The notes below the pieces were generated by a model. That model was not told where the DNA came from, made no database searches, and saw only the letters and a list, made by a program, of their open reading frames with translations. A stretch of DNA of 38,270 nucleotides from NCBI GenBank assembly GCA_020650975.1, contig JAIPMN010000213.1, positions 1 to 38,270 on the forward strand, read 5' to 3'. The translations under genes were made by a program, and so were the position numbers. Positions 1-24,336 of the stretch are shown here, one piece after another (the stretch's first letter is position 1; each line of letters starts with the position of its first letter). Origin of the DNA: Apostichopus californicus. Its lineage: Eukaryota; Echinodermata; Holothuroidea; Aspidochirotida; Stichopodidae.

Positions 1-2057
1 GGTCAACCATTAAAATGCAAATTTCAGCTCTCTGTTAGAGTGAGCATTCAAAATAAATTACCAACAACAAACAACGTCCCTCTATCTTTCTTTCATTGTT
101 GTGGTATTAAGTCAAAAGATTCCCTATCATAAAACCATGTAAGCACTGACTCTGTTTAGATTTATACTGCTCCCTATTTGCAGTATGAACTTCAACTCGG
201 GTAGCTTGCAAACTACTCTTGTGCTGCACATGTAACGTATTTAAAGGCAAGTAACCACTGGGAGGGTATTCCTCCGGTTCTTTCATCGCGCCAGATTCAA
301 GATAACACTATAAGCGCAGAGCCTGTTGACGCATGCATGGTTCAAACCGTTCCAAAATCCAGAATGTTTCGACTATGTATGATGATAATATTAGTACGTC
401 TCTATCCTTTCTTGTGTGTGCGCACAACCATGGTAACATTTCTCTGGCCATATTGTATATACAGCGCATTACTAAAATGTGACAGCTCACATATATAGTA
501 CTGAGTGGTATTTATCACTAAATACTGTTCGTTTGCGGCGATTTGTTGCGCCGAGTCAATCATATCAAAAGAGGGCGATATACTGATTACTTGAATTCTC
601 GCATGAATCTGGAAATCGGCAAACTGCAGAATCCATTGGTAATGGAAAGGCGGGGACTGTGGTGGTGGTGGGGGGGGGGGTAGGGAGGGTTTGGATGGGA
701 GTGTGTATGTCACACAATATGCAAAAATATCTCACCTCTAATAATATTGAACACGGATATATACAAACCGGCCTCATAACTTGATATTCCCTCCCTAAAA
801 ATCAAAACGGTCCTTTTTGGGATAGTCTGACCCTTAAATGGCAATGACATTGAGGAATAATGTACGGTAACAGGAAAACGTTACTTGCCTCATATGGGGA
901 AGTTGAGGGGATCCTTTGAAGGAATTAGGCAGTTGTATTGGGGGTACTGCACTAGTGGTTTGCAACTGTTCAGTGAGTGTTACCCGATATTGAGGTAAGA
1001 ATAAAAATTTTTGAGTCATATAAGTTTGGTTAAAGGGAACCCGAGGGACATAATAATGCAATATATGACAGTATATCACTTACTTTCGTTTCGCTGGATA
1101 TAAATAACTAATTTCGCACGGTCACGGTGTCTGTACAGACGGTAGTGCTATATTTCAATGCGTGTTTGCTCAATAAGAGCACAGCGCCACTAAGTAAATA
1201 CACTGTCTGATTCTCCGTTGCATCTTTGATGCCTGATGACTTTACAATGTCGACCACAGATGTTATCTGCTATGGTAAATCCTTATCATCACACGCCAGC
1301 ATTAATTTTAATCAATTCAAGTTGCGGTATTTGTCACATCATTGTTGATCGTATTTTCGAGAATAATCAACTCATCGGTTGGTAAACCACTGTCCATATG
1401 CTCGGTCTCCACGGGATTGCACGTGATCAACAATATCTGATTGAAACAATGAATGACTTGTTTTGAACAGGGCCGACTTGATTGTTGTTCTCCCACCCCG
1501 CCCCCACCATTAATGGTACTGTGTAAATTAACTTTACAGTGGTTGTTTAATTTCTGTTTGGTATTGCTAAATAATGTGACATATGTTAAACGTTGCTTGG
1601 TTTGCCAAATTCGCACGTTATGTTCGGAAAGTAGAATAAAGATGTGCACCTATTAGATTTATTTTCTCATTACTTTGTTTTCTGACTTGTTTTCTGATAG
1701 TAAACCCTCACTTTTGGCTCTTAACATGATCCCCAACCCTCCCCAGCTTTTTAACAAGGACCTTTAAGAGGTGTGCTGGGAATGTCCTTCAACCACGGAT
1801 ATTGTTTCTTATTCCAAGCGACCACGAGAGCAGACTGAAACACAATGGAAATGATTGCTATTGAGCATTGACAGATGCCCCGAATGCGGCAAGGGTTTCA
1901 CCAAATATATGCGACGGGTTTGAGTTGCTCAGAACACATTGCCTCCCAACCTCCCCTCCCTCACACGTCCTCATCACATCCCAAAATGTGCATATTAATG
2001 ATTCTTACAAATCTAAACTGAACACAGTTAAGACAAAAGACACAGGTACAGAGCAAC
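1..2057. other. Intergenic, no gene recognised
   Basis: All frames are short and disrupted. The only landmarks are a G-rich tract with a run of 12 or more G (661-699), which generates spurious proline-rich frames on the minus strand, and CCACCCC-rich runs near 1490-1510. No RNA gene, transposon end or conserved exon is visible. Confidence 0.5.
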
Positions 2058-2070
2058 AATAAAGTTTATT
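2058..2070. terminator. Back-to-back polyadenylation signals (AATAAA on both strands)
   Basis: AATAAAGTTTATT holds a plus-strand AATAAA at 2058-2063 and a minus-strand AATAAA at 2065-2070. On the minus strand it is a candidate distal poly(A) signal for CUL2. On the plus strand it could end a convergent transcript, but I see no gene for that. Confidence 0.35.
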
Positions 2071-2104
2071 ATTTCTCTATAATGTCAGATATTGAAAACA
2101 TATC

Positions 2105-2206
2105 ATAATTGTCCTAAACACATTATTGTGTAAATGTCTTTAACACAATATTGTGTAATTGTCTTTAACACAATATTGTGTAATTGTCTTTAACACACTA
2201 TTGTGG
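2105..2206. repeat. 25-bp tandem repeat, 4 copies, each with a perfect palindrome
   Basis: Units of the form TTGTCTTTAACACAATATTG plus TGTAA repeat four times with few changes. The middle copies contain the 14-bp palindrome ACACAATATTGTGT. The array lies just inside the distal poly(A) signal, so it may be part of the CUL2 3' UTR. Confidence 0.85.
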
Positions 2207-2327
2207 AGGGAATATTTGGAGAAAAGATATGAAACAAAAATTTCTAAAAATACAAAGTAGTGATGCAAACCAGATTTCACAACAGAGAGGTACCAAAGGG
2301 AGGGTGATGGAACTAAGCCTTAGAAGA

Positions 2328-2367
2328 GGGATGGAGGGTGGGGAGGGGGTGGGGGGGGGGTGAGGGG
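2328..2367 (+). other. G-quadruplex-capable tract
   Basis: GGGATGGAGGGTGGGGAGGG continues with further G-runs up to 10 long. At least five G3+ runs with loops of 1-5 bases. On the CUL2 transcript strand it is C-rich. Confidence 0.7.
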
Positions 2368-4373
2368 AAAGGCGGTACTACATATATTACTGAATGATTA
2401 TAGTGTCAAGTAACTGCTGTGGTTTTAGACTGTGCGTACAGTGCTAACATGTTGTAGCTACACCATCTTATAACGATTATAAATGCAGAAGATACAATGA
2501 ATATTCATTAGTTGTAGTTGTGTTTCATATTTAATTCCTTTTCTTCGTGTCTTTTGTTCCATGTTCAACATTTTCCTTACATTGTGGTTTATTTCTTACA
2601 TAAATTCTATCACTATAGTCTCACATTTGGTAGTCTTAGTTATATATTAATGGCACCGCAAAATGTGTGATTTTTATCAAAATTGATCATAAATTTAAGT
2701 GTATAATATTATCCAGCTGATTGTTATGGGAACACTGATTCACATATAGCATATTAGTCTCCATGTAAAGAAATCAACTTCCCGAACTAATAAAACTTAG
2801 AGCTAAGCATTCTTTATGTAAACAAGCTATATATTACATCTTTAACAGTAGCACAAAAGTTCTGAGACCAAGTGGCTCTCTCCCAGATTACCCCCCCCCC
2901 CCACATCCCTGGGGATCTCATGGCACACTCCCACACCCCTGCCTCTCACCAAGGGTAATATTGGTGCCAATGAATACATTTTCATTACGAACCACTTAGA
3001 GAAGTGTAGGAAACCAGTACAGACAAATAAGTCCTGTGACTTCAATTTACCGAGTAGTATCGTACATCAAAAACATTACTGTCACAAGCCTCACATACAT
3101 TTATAATTTCACCATGGAGAAATTTATACTTTGAAGGACGAATAAGCTTAAACCACATTTAATGCAACTACCTGTGTTTGGTTGTCATGGTTACCACACC
3201 TACTGTGTACCAGTTTAAATAAAATCACAATTATTCCAACTACATCATACTCCTGGCGTTTCCCTCCACTGAACATTAATAGGTAATACTACATGAGACC
3301 ATCCAGTTCAAGAGATTGCATCCACGGACACATCTTATTTTATGCTAATCATGTGCTACCAGGAGCAAACAATGGATATTTGCCTTCATTTATGAAATGA
3401 AATCTGGCTAGTAGAGATAATGAACTACATTGTTATGGGATTACTGTATATGAAAATGATAAATTTAAATAAGAAAAAAACAAAGACTTCCTTGTGCATT
3501 TTAATTTCATTAATTAAAAGGTCACTGGCCCAAACTTATAATTTGAGGTGTAATCCTGTTGTAATCCCTTGTAATTCTGTTGTAATCCTGTTCCAGTAAC
3601 TTCTGTTTTTTGCTCTTCTAAAACAATTTTCATTAATCTAAAATGGAAATGGTTTAACTGGAATTGAAACTAAGAAAATATTCTCATGTAAGATTGAGGG
3701 AACGCTTTGTTCCAGCAGCCATTGAAAATATATATTTTTTTAGTTCAAAATGCAACTAGACAAAGTAGAAACCATCCTTGAACATTGCATTTACAAATCC
3801 CTTGAGATTTAAAAGAGCCAAAGATAATTCTATATGCGGTGTGAACTTGAATTCATGGTTCTCCAGGTCGGAGCAAACATTGATTCCAGGACGTTGCAAT
3901 GAACAAATCATTTAAGTTTAATATTACCTTTATAAGGAAGAATCAGTTTGTAGATAGAGTTCTCTGATACTATCTTCTCAAAACTTTTCAGTTCTTTGCA
4001 ATAACTTTGGATTGATTATGGAGAACATTAATGACTTTCCCCAACTCTCAGAAATTAATCCGTCCTGGACTAGCACCATTAACACATTTAATTGAAGGAT
4101 CACGAGGGGGGCATTGGTACATTAGCTGTGAATATTACTGCATATTGGTAGAATTCATTCAAAAGTTTAGATAAAGGATTCGTTTGATTCGGTAATCTTC
4201 TTGCCTTGCAAACTATTGTTCATGCTAACTGCAAGTATTGTTTCAATCTAAAGAGATTGCAACATAGGGTCAAAGTTCAACATCATAACTTTGATTAGTT
4301 TCAGTCATTGAGCCTACCATCATGTCAACTTTGAGTAGTTGTTGGTAAAGAACTACTGCATATTCATAACTTC

Positions 4374-17235
<12,862 letters not shown>

Positions 17236-17254
17236 TTTGGCAGCTGACCGCCAC

Positions 17255-18285
17255 ACTGGTCAAAGGTAAGTTTTGTCAAAGGAACTGTCAAAGAGGAGAC
17301 AACAATATAATCTGTAAAATTGCATCTATAGATCAAACAAGTTAAACTTGTTAAAACTGTTCCTTTCAATTGAATTGAAAATATGGAATACCAAACTGTA
17401 ATATGAAATTACCGGGATAGTCCAAACTGGTTGTACTCAGCAGACTTTTTGGGTCTGCTCTCCCAACTTATAGGATTATTCCTGTAGCTGAACTTGTTTG
17501 TATTAAAATAAATGCTGGACATTTTCTGATCATCTTTACATCAAACCCTCATCCTTATAACTATGTGCGAGGTCAAAGGTATGAGTTTTAAACATTGATG
17601 ATATTTTGTTTCTGGCAACAGCAGTGTGGATTGGTGTCACTGTGGCAAGTTAGCTGAAAATTTTTTTCTTTTTCTTTCTTATAATTAAATTATTTCATGA
17701 CAGGAAAATTATATTACTACTACAATTCCCAGTCAAATTCAAATTTTAATGAAATTCTAAATACTGAGAAATTTGTCAGTTAAGCAAACATTTCAAAGGT
17801 ATGTTATTTCAAAGATAAATCAACGAGAACCACAAATGAAAAGCTTCTGTAATAAACAAAAGAGAAAGGTTATTTTTCTTATTTCCATTCCTGTTTGGAC
17901 AGATGGATCATCAGAGGCAGACTTCGAAGTGTAATACTAATAGTAATACATATACTCAAACTCACGACTAGTCCTAGATTACCACTCCTGCAGGGCGTGA
18001 TGGCCTTTACTGTTGCAATTCTCATTTATCTGATTGCTGTCTAAGTAATTTTCAGTTTGGTCCCGTTCGATTAGGCTACACCACTAACTTTATATTGTAA
18101 ACATGCACTAACTCCTTCGCGAAACTACTACATGTAACACTAACACAGCTTCGTTTGCCTAACTAAGTTAGGCCTAGGTAATTATACCAGGAAACCATAC
18201 TCAAAAAGGTTACTTAGGCCTCAAGTGAAAGAATACTGTTTGACCCATTCACACTTAAAGAAACTATGCTTCCTTCTTAATTACC
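17255..18285 (-). other. Candidate 5' UTR intron of CUL2 plus noncoding exon 1 donor
   Basis: On the minus strand a good donor (CTAGAG then GTAATTAAG, exon ending at 18285) precedes a pyrimidine-ended acceptor (CTTACCTTTGACCAG, exon resuming at 17255), 20 bp before the CUL2 start codon. This fits a noncoding first exon upstream of 18285. The start of that exon cannot be placed. The roughly 970 bp between the two sites contain nothing else that I recognise. Confidence 0.4.
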
Positions 18286-18850
18286 TCTAGCAAACGTGGT
18301 AGTTTTGCGATAATTTTCTGCTCCTTTGACTTTAACACCCTAGCATTACGTTGCGAAAGCCAAGATCTCTCAAGTGTAACGTGACCAATATCTAGACCGT
18401 CGCGTTAGTTTGAAAAGGAAATCCCCGCATATGCCATATACAGTCTAGTATAGGATGACGAGGAGTAAAGTTCTTTCTGGGGTAAACCATCACACAATTA
18501 TATCGAATTAAGTTGCAAGCCTTAAATTTATAATGATATGTGCATGACGGTACACAATGCATAACCAAATTAAAGCATGCATTTATGAGCTTGGTTCAAT
18601 TTGTGTTTAAAGTTCTCTGGAATATGTGAACTTTTGTATGGTGACTATCGTACAGCAATAAACCAGCATGACGTCAGCCATAGTATCACTGTAATATAGA
18701 TATTTAGTATGTAACGTAGTTTCCAAAAAGTTGTATCTCGATCCTTCCTTGTCACATGGTAAAAGCTAAGAGAATGGAGCGTGGCTGCAATTCTCGCGAG
18801 AAGCTGAAAACAGAACATGGCAAAAAGGCCTACAAATAATATATAGGCCT
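18286..18850 (-). promoter_or_regulatory. Probable CUL2 promoter region
   Basis: This region lies upstream of the candidate noncoding exon. It contains a CCAAT (18385-18389), a full CRE palindrome TGACGTCA (18669-18676) and the 12-bp palindrome TTCTCGCGAGAA (18791-18802). The last has at its centre the TCTCGCGAGA element known from housekeeping promoters in vertebrates. No TATA box is convincing. Promoter identity is inferred from position and motifs only. Confidence 0.4.
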
Positions 18851-19186
18851 ACTTGGAAAAGAAAGGGAACGTGGCTGAAGGTAGAAAGAATTACCATTGG
18901 GAAAATTAATTAGCGAAAGGAGGCAGAAAGAAAAGAAATTGCAGGCAGTCGAAGAAAGTAGTTTCTCTTCAACTTCAAAATCGAAACGTTGCCTCACTTG
19001 ACAGTCCGTTCGATCCGGTGGCCCTTAAGATTCCCCTAAGGCCCCCAATGTGTGACTTCTGTGGTAATTTATTCTCTCCTGGAATTATAACGATGATTTT
19101 ACTTTGGGCGCCCAGTTTCATAAACTTTAATTACGTACGTTTTCATGACGGACTGAACGTTTGAAAATCAAAAATAAAGTCGTTTG

Positions 19187-19497
19187 CAGGCGCGTAGCCA
19201 GGAAATTGCCAAGGGAGGGGCGAACATGTAAGCAAACTATCAGAGCCGTATATATGGCTCTGCAAACTATCTAAGCGTAGCGCCAACCAAGTTGGCGCGA
19301 AGCGTACAAGAAAATCTTGGCCGAAAATGCCTCCCAGATCGATGGAAATGGCACTTCCCAGGCCTTGTAAGTTGCATCTAAGTATTTTTCTATTTTGAAA
19401 TTACTAACGATATCATAAAACATACCAAACAAATATGCTCAAGGGGAGGGGGACGGTACGTGCCCCCTTCGCCCCCACCCCCTTGGCTACGCGCCTG
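19187..19497. mobile_element. Non-autonomous hAT-type MITE, 311 bp
   Basis: The unit begins CAGGCGCGTAGCCA and ends with the exact reverse complement TGGCTACGCGCCTG. It is flanked by a perfect 8-bp direct repeat GTCGTTTG (19179-19186 and 19498-19505), the target-site length of hAT transposases. Inside are two hairpins: GCGCCAAC/GTTGGCGC (19280-19298) and AGAGCC/GGCTCT (19243-19262 region). It has no transposase frame, so it would need a helper element. It sits between the CUL2 promoter and the gene-poor right half. Confidence 0.88.
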
Positions 19498-20080
19498 GTC
19501 GTTTGTCGATGCAGAATTTCCTCAAACCCACGAAATGTCATGTTGTTGTCTTATACTTACAGCCAGGCTCTTACTTGGTCAAAGCGATTTGTTCGGTAGT
19601 TTTATCCGTCTCGCCTGTTTTGCTTTGTTACGAAAATCAAGTGACAGATCGTCATCTAGTGGCTAATTGATATTCAGCAGTTGTCAACAAAGATCTCGTG
19701 ATGTCTAATTAGTTTTTGGTTTAATTACAAAAGTATTGAAATGCTTTCATATATGTAAGAATTGTTTTCAGTCAAACATATCAACCATATGATTCATTTC
19801 TTACAAACTAGAAGCAATATTCTGGGAAATATTACAGTTTTTATGATTACTTTGAATAGGGCGACGGTACTCTGTTGTGGGGAAATCCTACTGCACTACA
19901 ATACACACACTATGAACATTTTGTACTTACGTACGTACAAAGTGTATATGTCACGGTGGTGTACACTTAATCGCACATAGGCTAGCATTCTAACATATAT
20001 ACGACCGTACTGCGAGTTTGCCGAATGAATACGGTTGCTATGGGGTTAAAAAGTAGTTCCAAAGACTGAAAATATAAGAA

Positions 20081-20098
20081 ATGTCACTGCAAGACACG
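20081..20098 (+). CDS. Candidate first coding exon (MSLQDT) followed by a strong donor
   Basis: ATGTCACTGCAAGACACG is followed directly by GTAAGTGCA, a near-ideal 5' splice site. Forty-odd bases upstream is GGTTGCTATGGGG (20033-20045), whose left half resembles an RFX X-box half-site; such sites are frequent before ciliary genes. No continuing exon could be identified in the window, so the downstream gene, if real, would have a long first intron. The product is unknown. Confidence 0.2.
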
Positions 20099-21839
20099 GT
20101 AAGTGCACTTATTGTATAAAAGGATTTGGTACCGTAACTGGTCAAGTCGATAACTTCGCTTGATATTTGATTCATATATCTTAGACGGTATTAATGTAGC
20201 CTATCCTATCAGTACTTTGTGCAGCTACAGACCTAACGTTAGGCCTAGTAGTAGTGTAGCACTAGGATGATGGTCAATATATTGGTTCGATAAGACCTGC
20301 TTCAAATGAGTAGCTTGTTGTAAATTAAGTTAAGTACGAAATGAAAATAATTAGGAATAACCACTGGTGCATGACTGTGAGTAAAGATCGTAGCCTACTG
20401 TGATGAGCAAAGGATATGTGCTTAAATTATAGTGTCTGTAGAAACTTGATCCCAACCCCCCTTCACGCAAATGTAACGTCCCCATATGAATGAGTTTGTA
20501 ATGCAAACTCAGTGGTGTACGAATTGTGCAATATTTAATGCGAAAAAACGGTCCAAAACGTTGCCATATGTTGTCAATGCCATATTGTCTTTCACCTCCA
20601 GGTGGTAACTACCCTCTCCTTTGTTACCCTAAACAGTCGGCAAAGCCATGAGAGAAGCACAAGCTAGAACAAGTTGATCATATAATTGAAAAGGTTTAGC
20701 TGAGTAGAGCGGTCACAAGGGAAGATTTAATTTTCAGAAATATAATACCCATCAATTTTTAATGCCACCTTCCCATCTTCCCACACTGTGTTTTTGATGC
20801 AAAATTCTCAACAGCGCATCGATCAATAACAATAGTATTTGGGTGATATGCCGTGATACGTTTGGGTACTTTGCGGCAGAATTAGATTGTTCATAATTTC
20901 CAGTCCACACTGCAAATGTAACAATGAAAAATCTCTTGAGTGTATTGATTATCTATGGTCATATAGTGAACTACGTTATTTAGGAAACCAATTTAAAGCT
21001 ATCGTCGAAAGACAAGTATAATTTCTCTCCAAGTTATATGATATCAAAGAGAAAACATACACTAGTATCGACATGAGATATGAATCCCTGATTGGACTCT
21101 GATTATGTTTCTGGTTAGCTGAGGGCGGAATTGGCTCAAATTTCACCATTTAGATGAAAAAGGAGAAGAAAATCTCGGTGACATGTCGTCTTGGTGTCGT
21201 CTCATGAAACAGATGTAAAAATGGTGACATAAAAGGTGATCAATTTGGACAATCAATGAGAGAAATAAGTAGTTCTTTTCTTCGTGTGAGTATGGCATGT
21301 AAAATGATCGTTGTCAAGTTGCGAACTTCAAAATCTGTAGTAAAGTTATTTGTTTTCAAGCAGAACAAAAGTGTGAATTCAACAGGTTTCAATTTATTAT
21401 ATCATCAAGGTGAAGGGGTAGGAATTTGTTTACCCCCCCCACGCCTTCCTCCTCCCCTACAGTCACTCAATTGAATTCTTCTTTGTAATCATGCATATTT
21501 ATATTTATATAATTCATCCAATCCTTCCCAATTTATTGAGTGCAATCGCTAAACAAATTTCTTTATGAGTTGGATTGTGTGTCGTATACCTCGCATTGTG
21601 TTCCAATAACCAAATATAGTGAAATAGCGCCACATTTAGTGGCTCTTTAGTGGACAAGCAGTTGCTAACATTTTTTGTTGCATTTTATTTTGAAGAGTAC
21701 AACTAACACATTTCTGATACACTTTTTATAGAAACCAAAACCCGTATGAAGCCAATTAAGGGGAGTATTTACAATCCGTGAAGGGAGGAAAGGTGGCAAG
21801 AAAGTATGGAAAATGATACCAAAACTGTCCAGCAAAATT

Positions 21840-21926
21840 TTGAGATGCGCTCTTCATAGAGCGCCCTTTTCTGGGTGGTTACGTGCGCTTTATAAGTCTC
21901 TTTTATTATTTTTATTATTATTATTC
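21840..21926 (+). mobile_element. Possible SINE or transposon 3' end with (ATT)n tail
   Basis: A hairpin GCGCTCT/AGAGCGC (21847-21864) is followed by GCGCTTTATAAG and a TTATTATTATTATT tail (21902-21925). A GCGCTTTATAA segment before an ATT tail is a common end of animal SINEs. No head with Pol III boxes and no flanking duplication is visible, so this may be a truncated copy. Confidence 0.4.
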
Positions 21927-22490
21927 TCTTCAAACCCTCTCGCCGTATTATGCATTGCGTCAATGCGGTTGTCTTTCAAACGTTCCATCGCTGTTTGGAC
22001 GTGGTGTGCAATGCTTCATGGGTAGGGCGTAATGTGTAGGGTCTATAGTGTATAATGTGCAGAATAGTGTTCGCAAATATGTAAATACTATATTCATTAT
22101 CATGCATTATACCGTAATTCCATACATCAATTGTAAAATAGGTTTGATCGATCGTAAGAAGATTTAGCTGATGCAAGTGGGAACTGTTGTATTTATCGAT
22201 CCGTATCGAGCCAAAAGCCCCGAAAACTTGACAAACATTCATAAATAGACAGTCGTTGAACAGGATGAAGTATCAGAAATCAATTTAAATATCTCTATTA
22301 CCGCAGATATAATTTTGGCCTTAAGACACCCATCACGCTTGAAAATGATACCATGCAGTTATGACGTGCATACCTATACATCCATAATACATCTGTAATG
22401 GCTAGACGATCGAAAATCTATAATTTAGAAAAGTGTTCAGATACCTTGCGTATAGCTTTCAAGAAATACTACTTTTCTATTTTTTTCATT

Positions 22491-22525
22491 TATAAACAAC
22501 GCCTTATAAACAACGCCTTAAACAA
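22491..22525. repeat. Short direct duplication TTATAAACAACGCC
   Basis: TTATAAACAACGCC is followed at once by a second exact copy and a truncated third (TTAAACAA). Probably simple replication slippage. Confidence 0.7.
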
Positions 22526-23826
22526 TGTACTTATATAAAATCACGGTTAACTAATTACCGTATTTCGGGAGCAATTTCTGTCAACTCAGCGATTTTCAAC
22601 AAACAAGCTTTTAATGATATAAAATACTTACCGCACTTTTCATGCAAAAACTTAACTGGTTCAGTGGTGATCCGTTAGCTCAAAATATTGGAACCAACTG
22701 TTGGGGACCCCTGGACATTGGGACCCTGGTTAAATAAACCGTCTATTGATACGCCTCTCCCCTCACCACCTCTTTTAGCCCTTCTCGCTTAGCCCCAAGT
22801 AGGCCTAAATATTTCTCGTGATCCCACAAGTGCTATACTAACTGCGGTTGAGCACAATCGTGTGCTATTTCTTGTATTTTTTTGGTATTGTAACTATTTG
22901 GTATAGCTCAACAGCTTAGTTCATGTTGTAGGCTAGTTTCTGTTCTCACAGGAATATACAGGAATATACTTTTCAAGAGAATCCATACCTGTATCTGTTC
23001 ATACAGTACAGTAGCGACTGTTTTGTTTTTGTCATTATTGCGCGTTATCCTACCTCCCCTCAGTATAGAAGTCCATTGAGCACTCAGCTTATGTGCTATA
23101 TACGATGGAGATATATATTATATGGTGTGTGCCAGTTATGTATATACATGCACCAAATCATTGAGTCTTTACATATATCCTTTATGCGACCTCTTTATAT
23201 ATACCTGACGGAAACGTTTCGAATTATAAACATGTCATTAAGGGCTGACTTGGAACATAAACAACGGAGCCAGTAACGAGTATATTAAAACACGAAAATG
23301 TTTACTTTTCCTCAGTACGATAAATCCAAAATTGTTTGGAGTAAAAATTCGGTGAGCGTTTTCCGAGAAGGAAAATGAACTCTAGTGATGCTTTCTTGAG
23401 AAGAAACTTGAGAGATGAAACTTGAGCGCTTCTCTGTTTGTTATCCATCAATGGACCCTTCATTATATATGAATGAATATGCTAATTTCAGTTGATGTAG
23501 GAGGGGTATAATAGTTAAGTGATGTATCGATAAAATTACTATACCGCTGTGTTGTATTTTAATTACATGAAGAATTCATTACGTTATTTGGCGTTCTGCT
23601 AGGAATGAAAAAGAATTTCATAGAATTCTGAAAGAGACTGAGAGTCATATATTGGACAATTGAACAATATTCATTAAATTGTACCTGGGCATGGTTACAG
23701 CACCGTTCAACGTCCTTGTATAAAGCTCAAGTGTGTCTACTGCCTAACATGCATATAACTATATATACGGACATGCAATGCACGTAGAACACTTACATGC
23801 TTGTCTATCAGCCTATATATGTCTGT

Positions 23827-24144
23827 CTATTTATGTATTTCGGTACATTTGTCTTTCCTTCTATAAATATGTCTGTCTATAACACGATGCGAACTCTCGT
23901 CACCTACACTGGTTAGGGGCGGTTTAACTTTCCGGTTAACAGGCTCGTAACCGGTGTGTCGCCAAGTGCATGAAGTGACGATTTCCTCTTGGTCGCGAAA
24001 GATGATCAATGCACCAGACACGCCGCTTTTTAAGCCCCACTCCTCCCGCTCATCGACGGTTGGATGCCCCAGTCCGCATCTGACACTTGCATTCCGCTTG
24101 AACTGAACTAATCGAATTTCCATACCGTCAGGATGACTTGCCAT
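23827..24144 (-). CDS. Unassigned open frame with coding-like composition
   Basis: From the ATG at 24144 the frame begins MASHPDGMEIRLVQFKRNAS and remains open for about 106 codons, through GALIIFRDQEEIVTSCTWRH and HTGYEPVNRKVKPPL. GC content is higher than in the flanks and the residue mix is balanced (charged, Trp and Cys present), unlike the AT-rich shadow frames nearby. A possible donor (GTGACG) follows TSV. I do not recognise a domain. It ends about 180 bp from the 981-bp transposon and could be a repeat remnant or an isolated exon. Confidence 0.25.
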   Translation of the reverse strand: MASHPDGMEIRLVQFKRNASVRCGLGHPTVDEREEWGLKSGVSGALIIFRDQEEIVTSCTWRHTGYEPVNRKVKPPLTSVGDESSHRVIDRHIYRRKDKCTEIHK

Positions 24145-24336
24145 GATTGTTCCTCTAAACACACTGATAATATCGTAAACTTGCACATATCGTATGTAAA
24201 TGAGTTATGTAAACCCCGGTTATTATTTACATTGGCCTAATTAGATATGTGAGCTGTCTACATGTATACATAGCTGCTCCTGTATGTACAGTTTATTAAA
24301 TATGCATCAGTACTCCGTCGTTTTTATGTGCCGCCG

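Larger units (their letters stand above)
2065..4373 (-). other. Probable CUL2 3' UTR and 3' flank
   Basis: This 2.3-kb stretch below the CUL2 stop has no credible coding frame. Minus-strand AATAAA signals lie at 2588-2593 and 2065-2070, and ATTAAA-like variants occur nearer the stop. The transcript could therefore end anywhere from about 3.9 kb down to 2.05 kb. It holds a 25-bp tandem repeat (2105-2206), a G-rich tract (2328-2367) and a run of 12 C (2891-2902). The actual cleavage site cannot be read from the sequence. Confidence 0.45.
19506..24327. other. Gene-poor stretch between the two DNA transposons
   Basis: Apart from the candidate MSLQDT exon, the ATT-tailed repeat end (21840-21926), the TTATAAACAACGCC duplication and the open frame at 23827-24144, I see no gene. 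A 12-bp palindrome CCTAACGTTAGG lies at 20232-20243. Confidence 0.45.

Noticed and set aside
402..777. Proline-rich minus-strand frames
   Set aside because: Produced by a G-run and GGT repeats on the plus strand; no domain and no conserved exon features.
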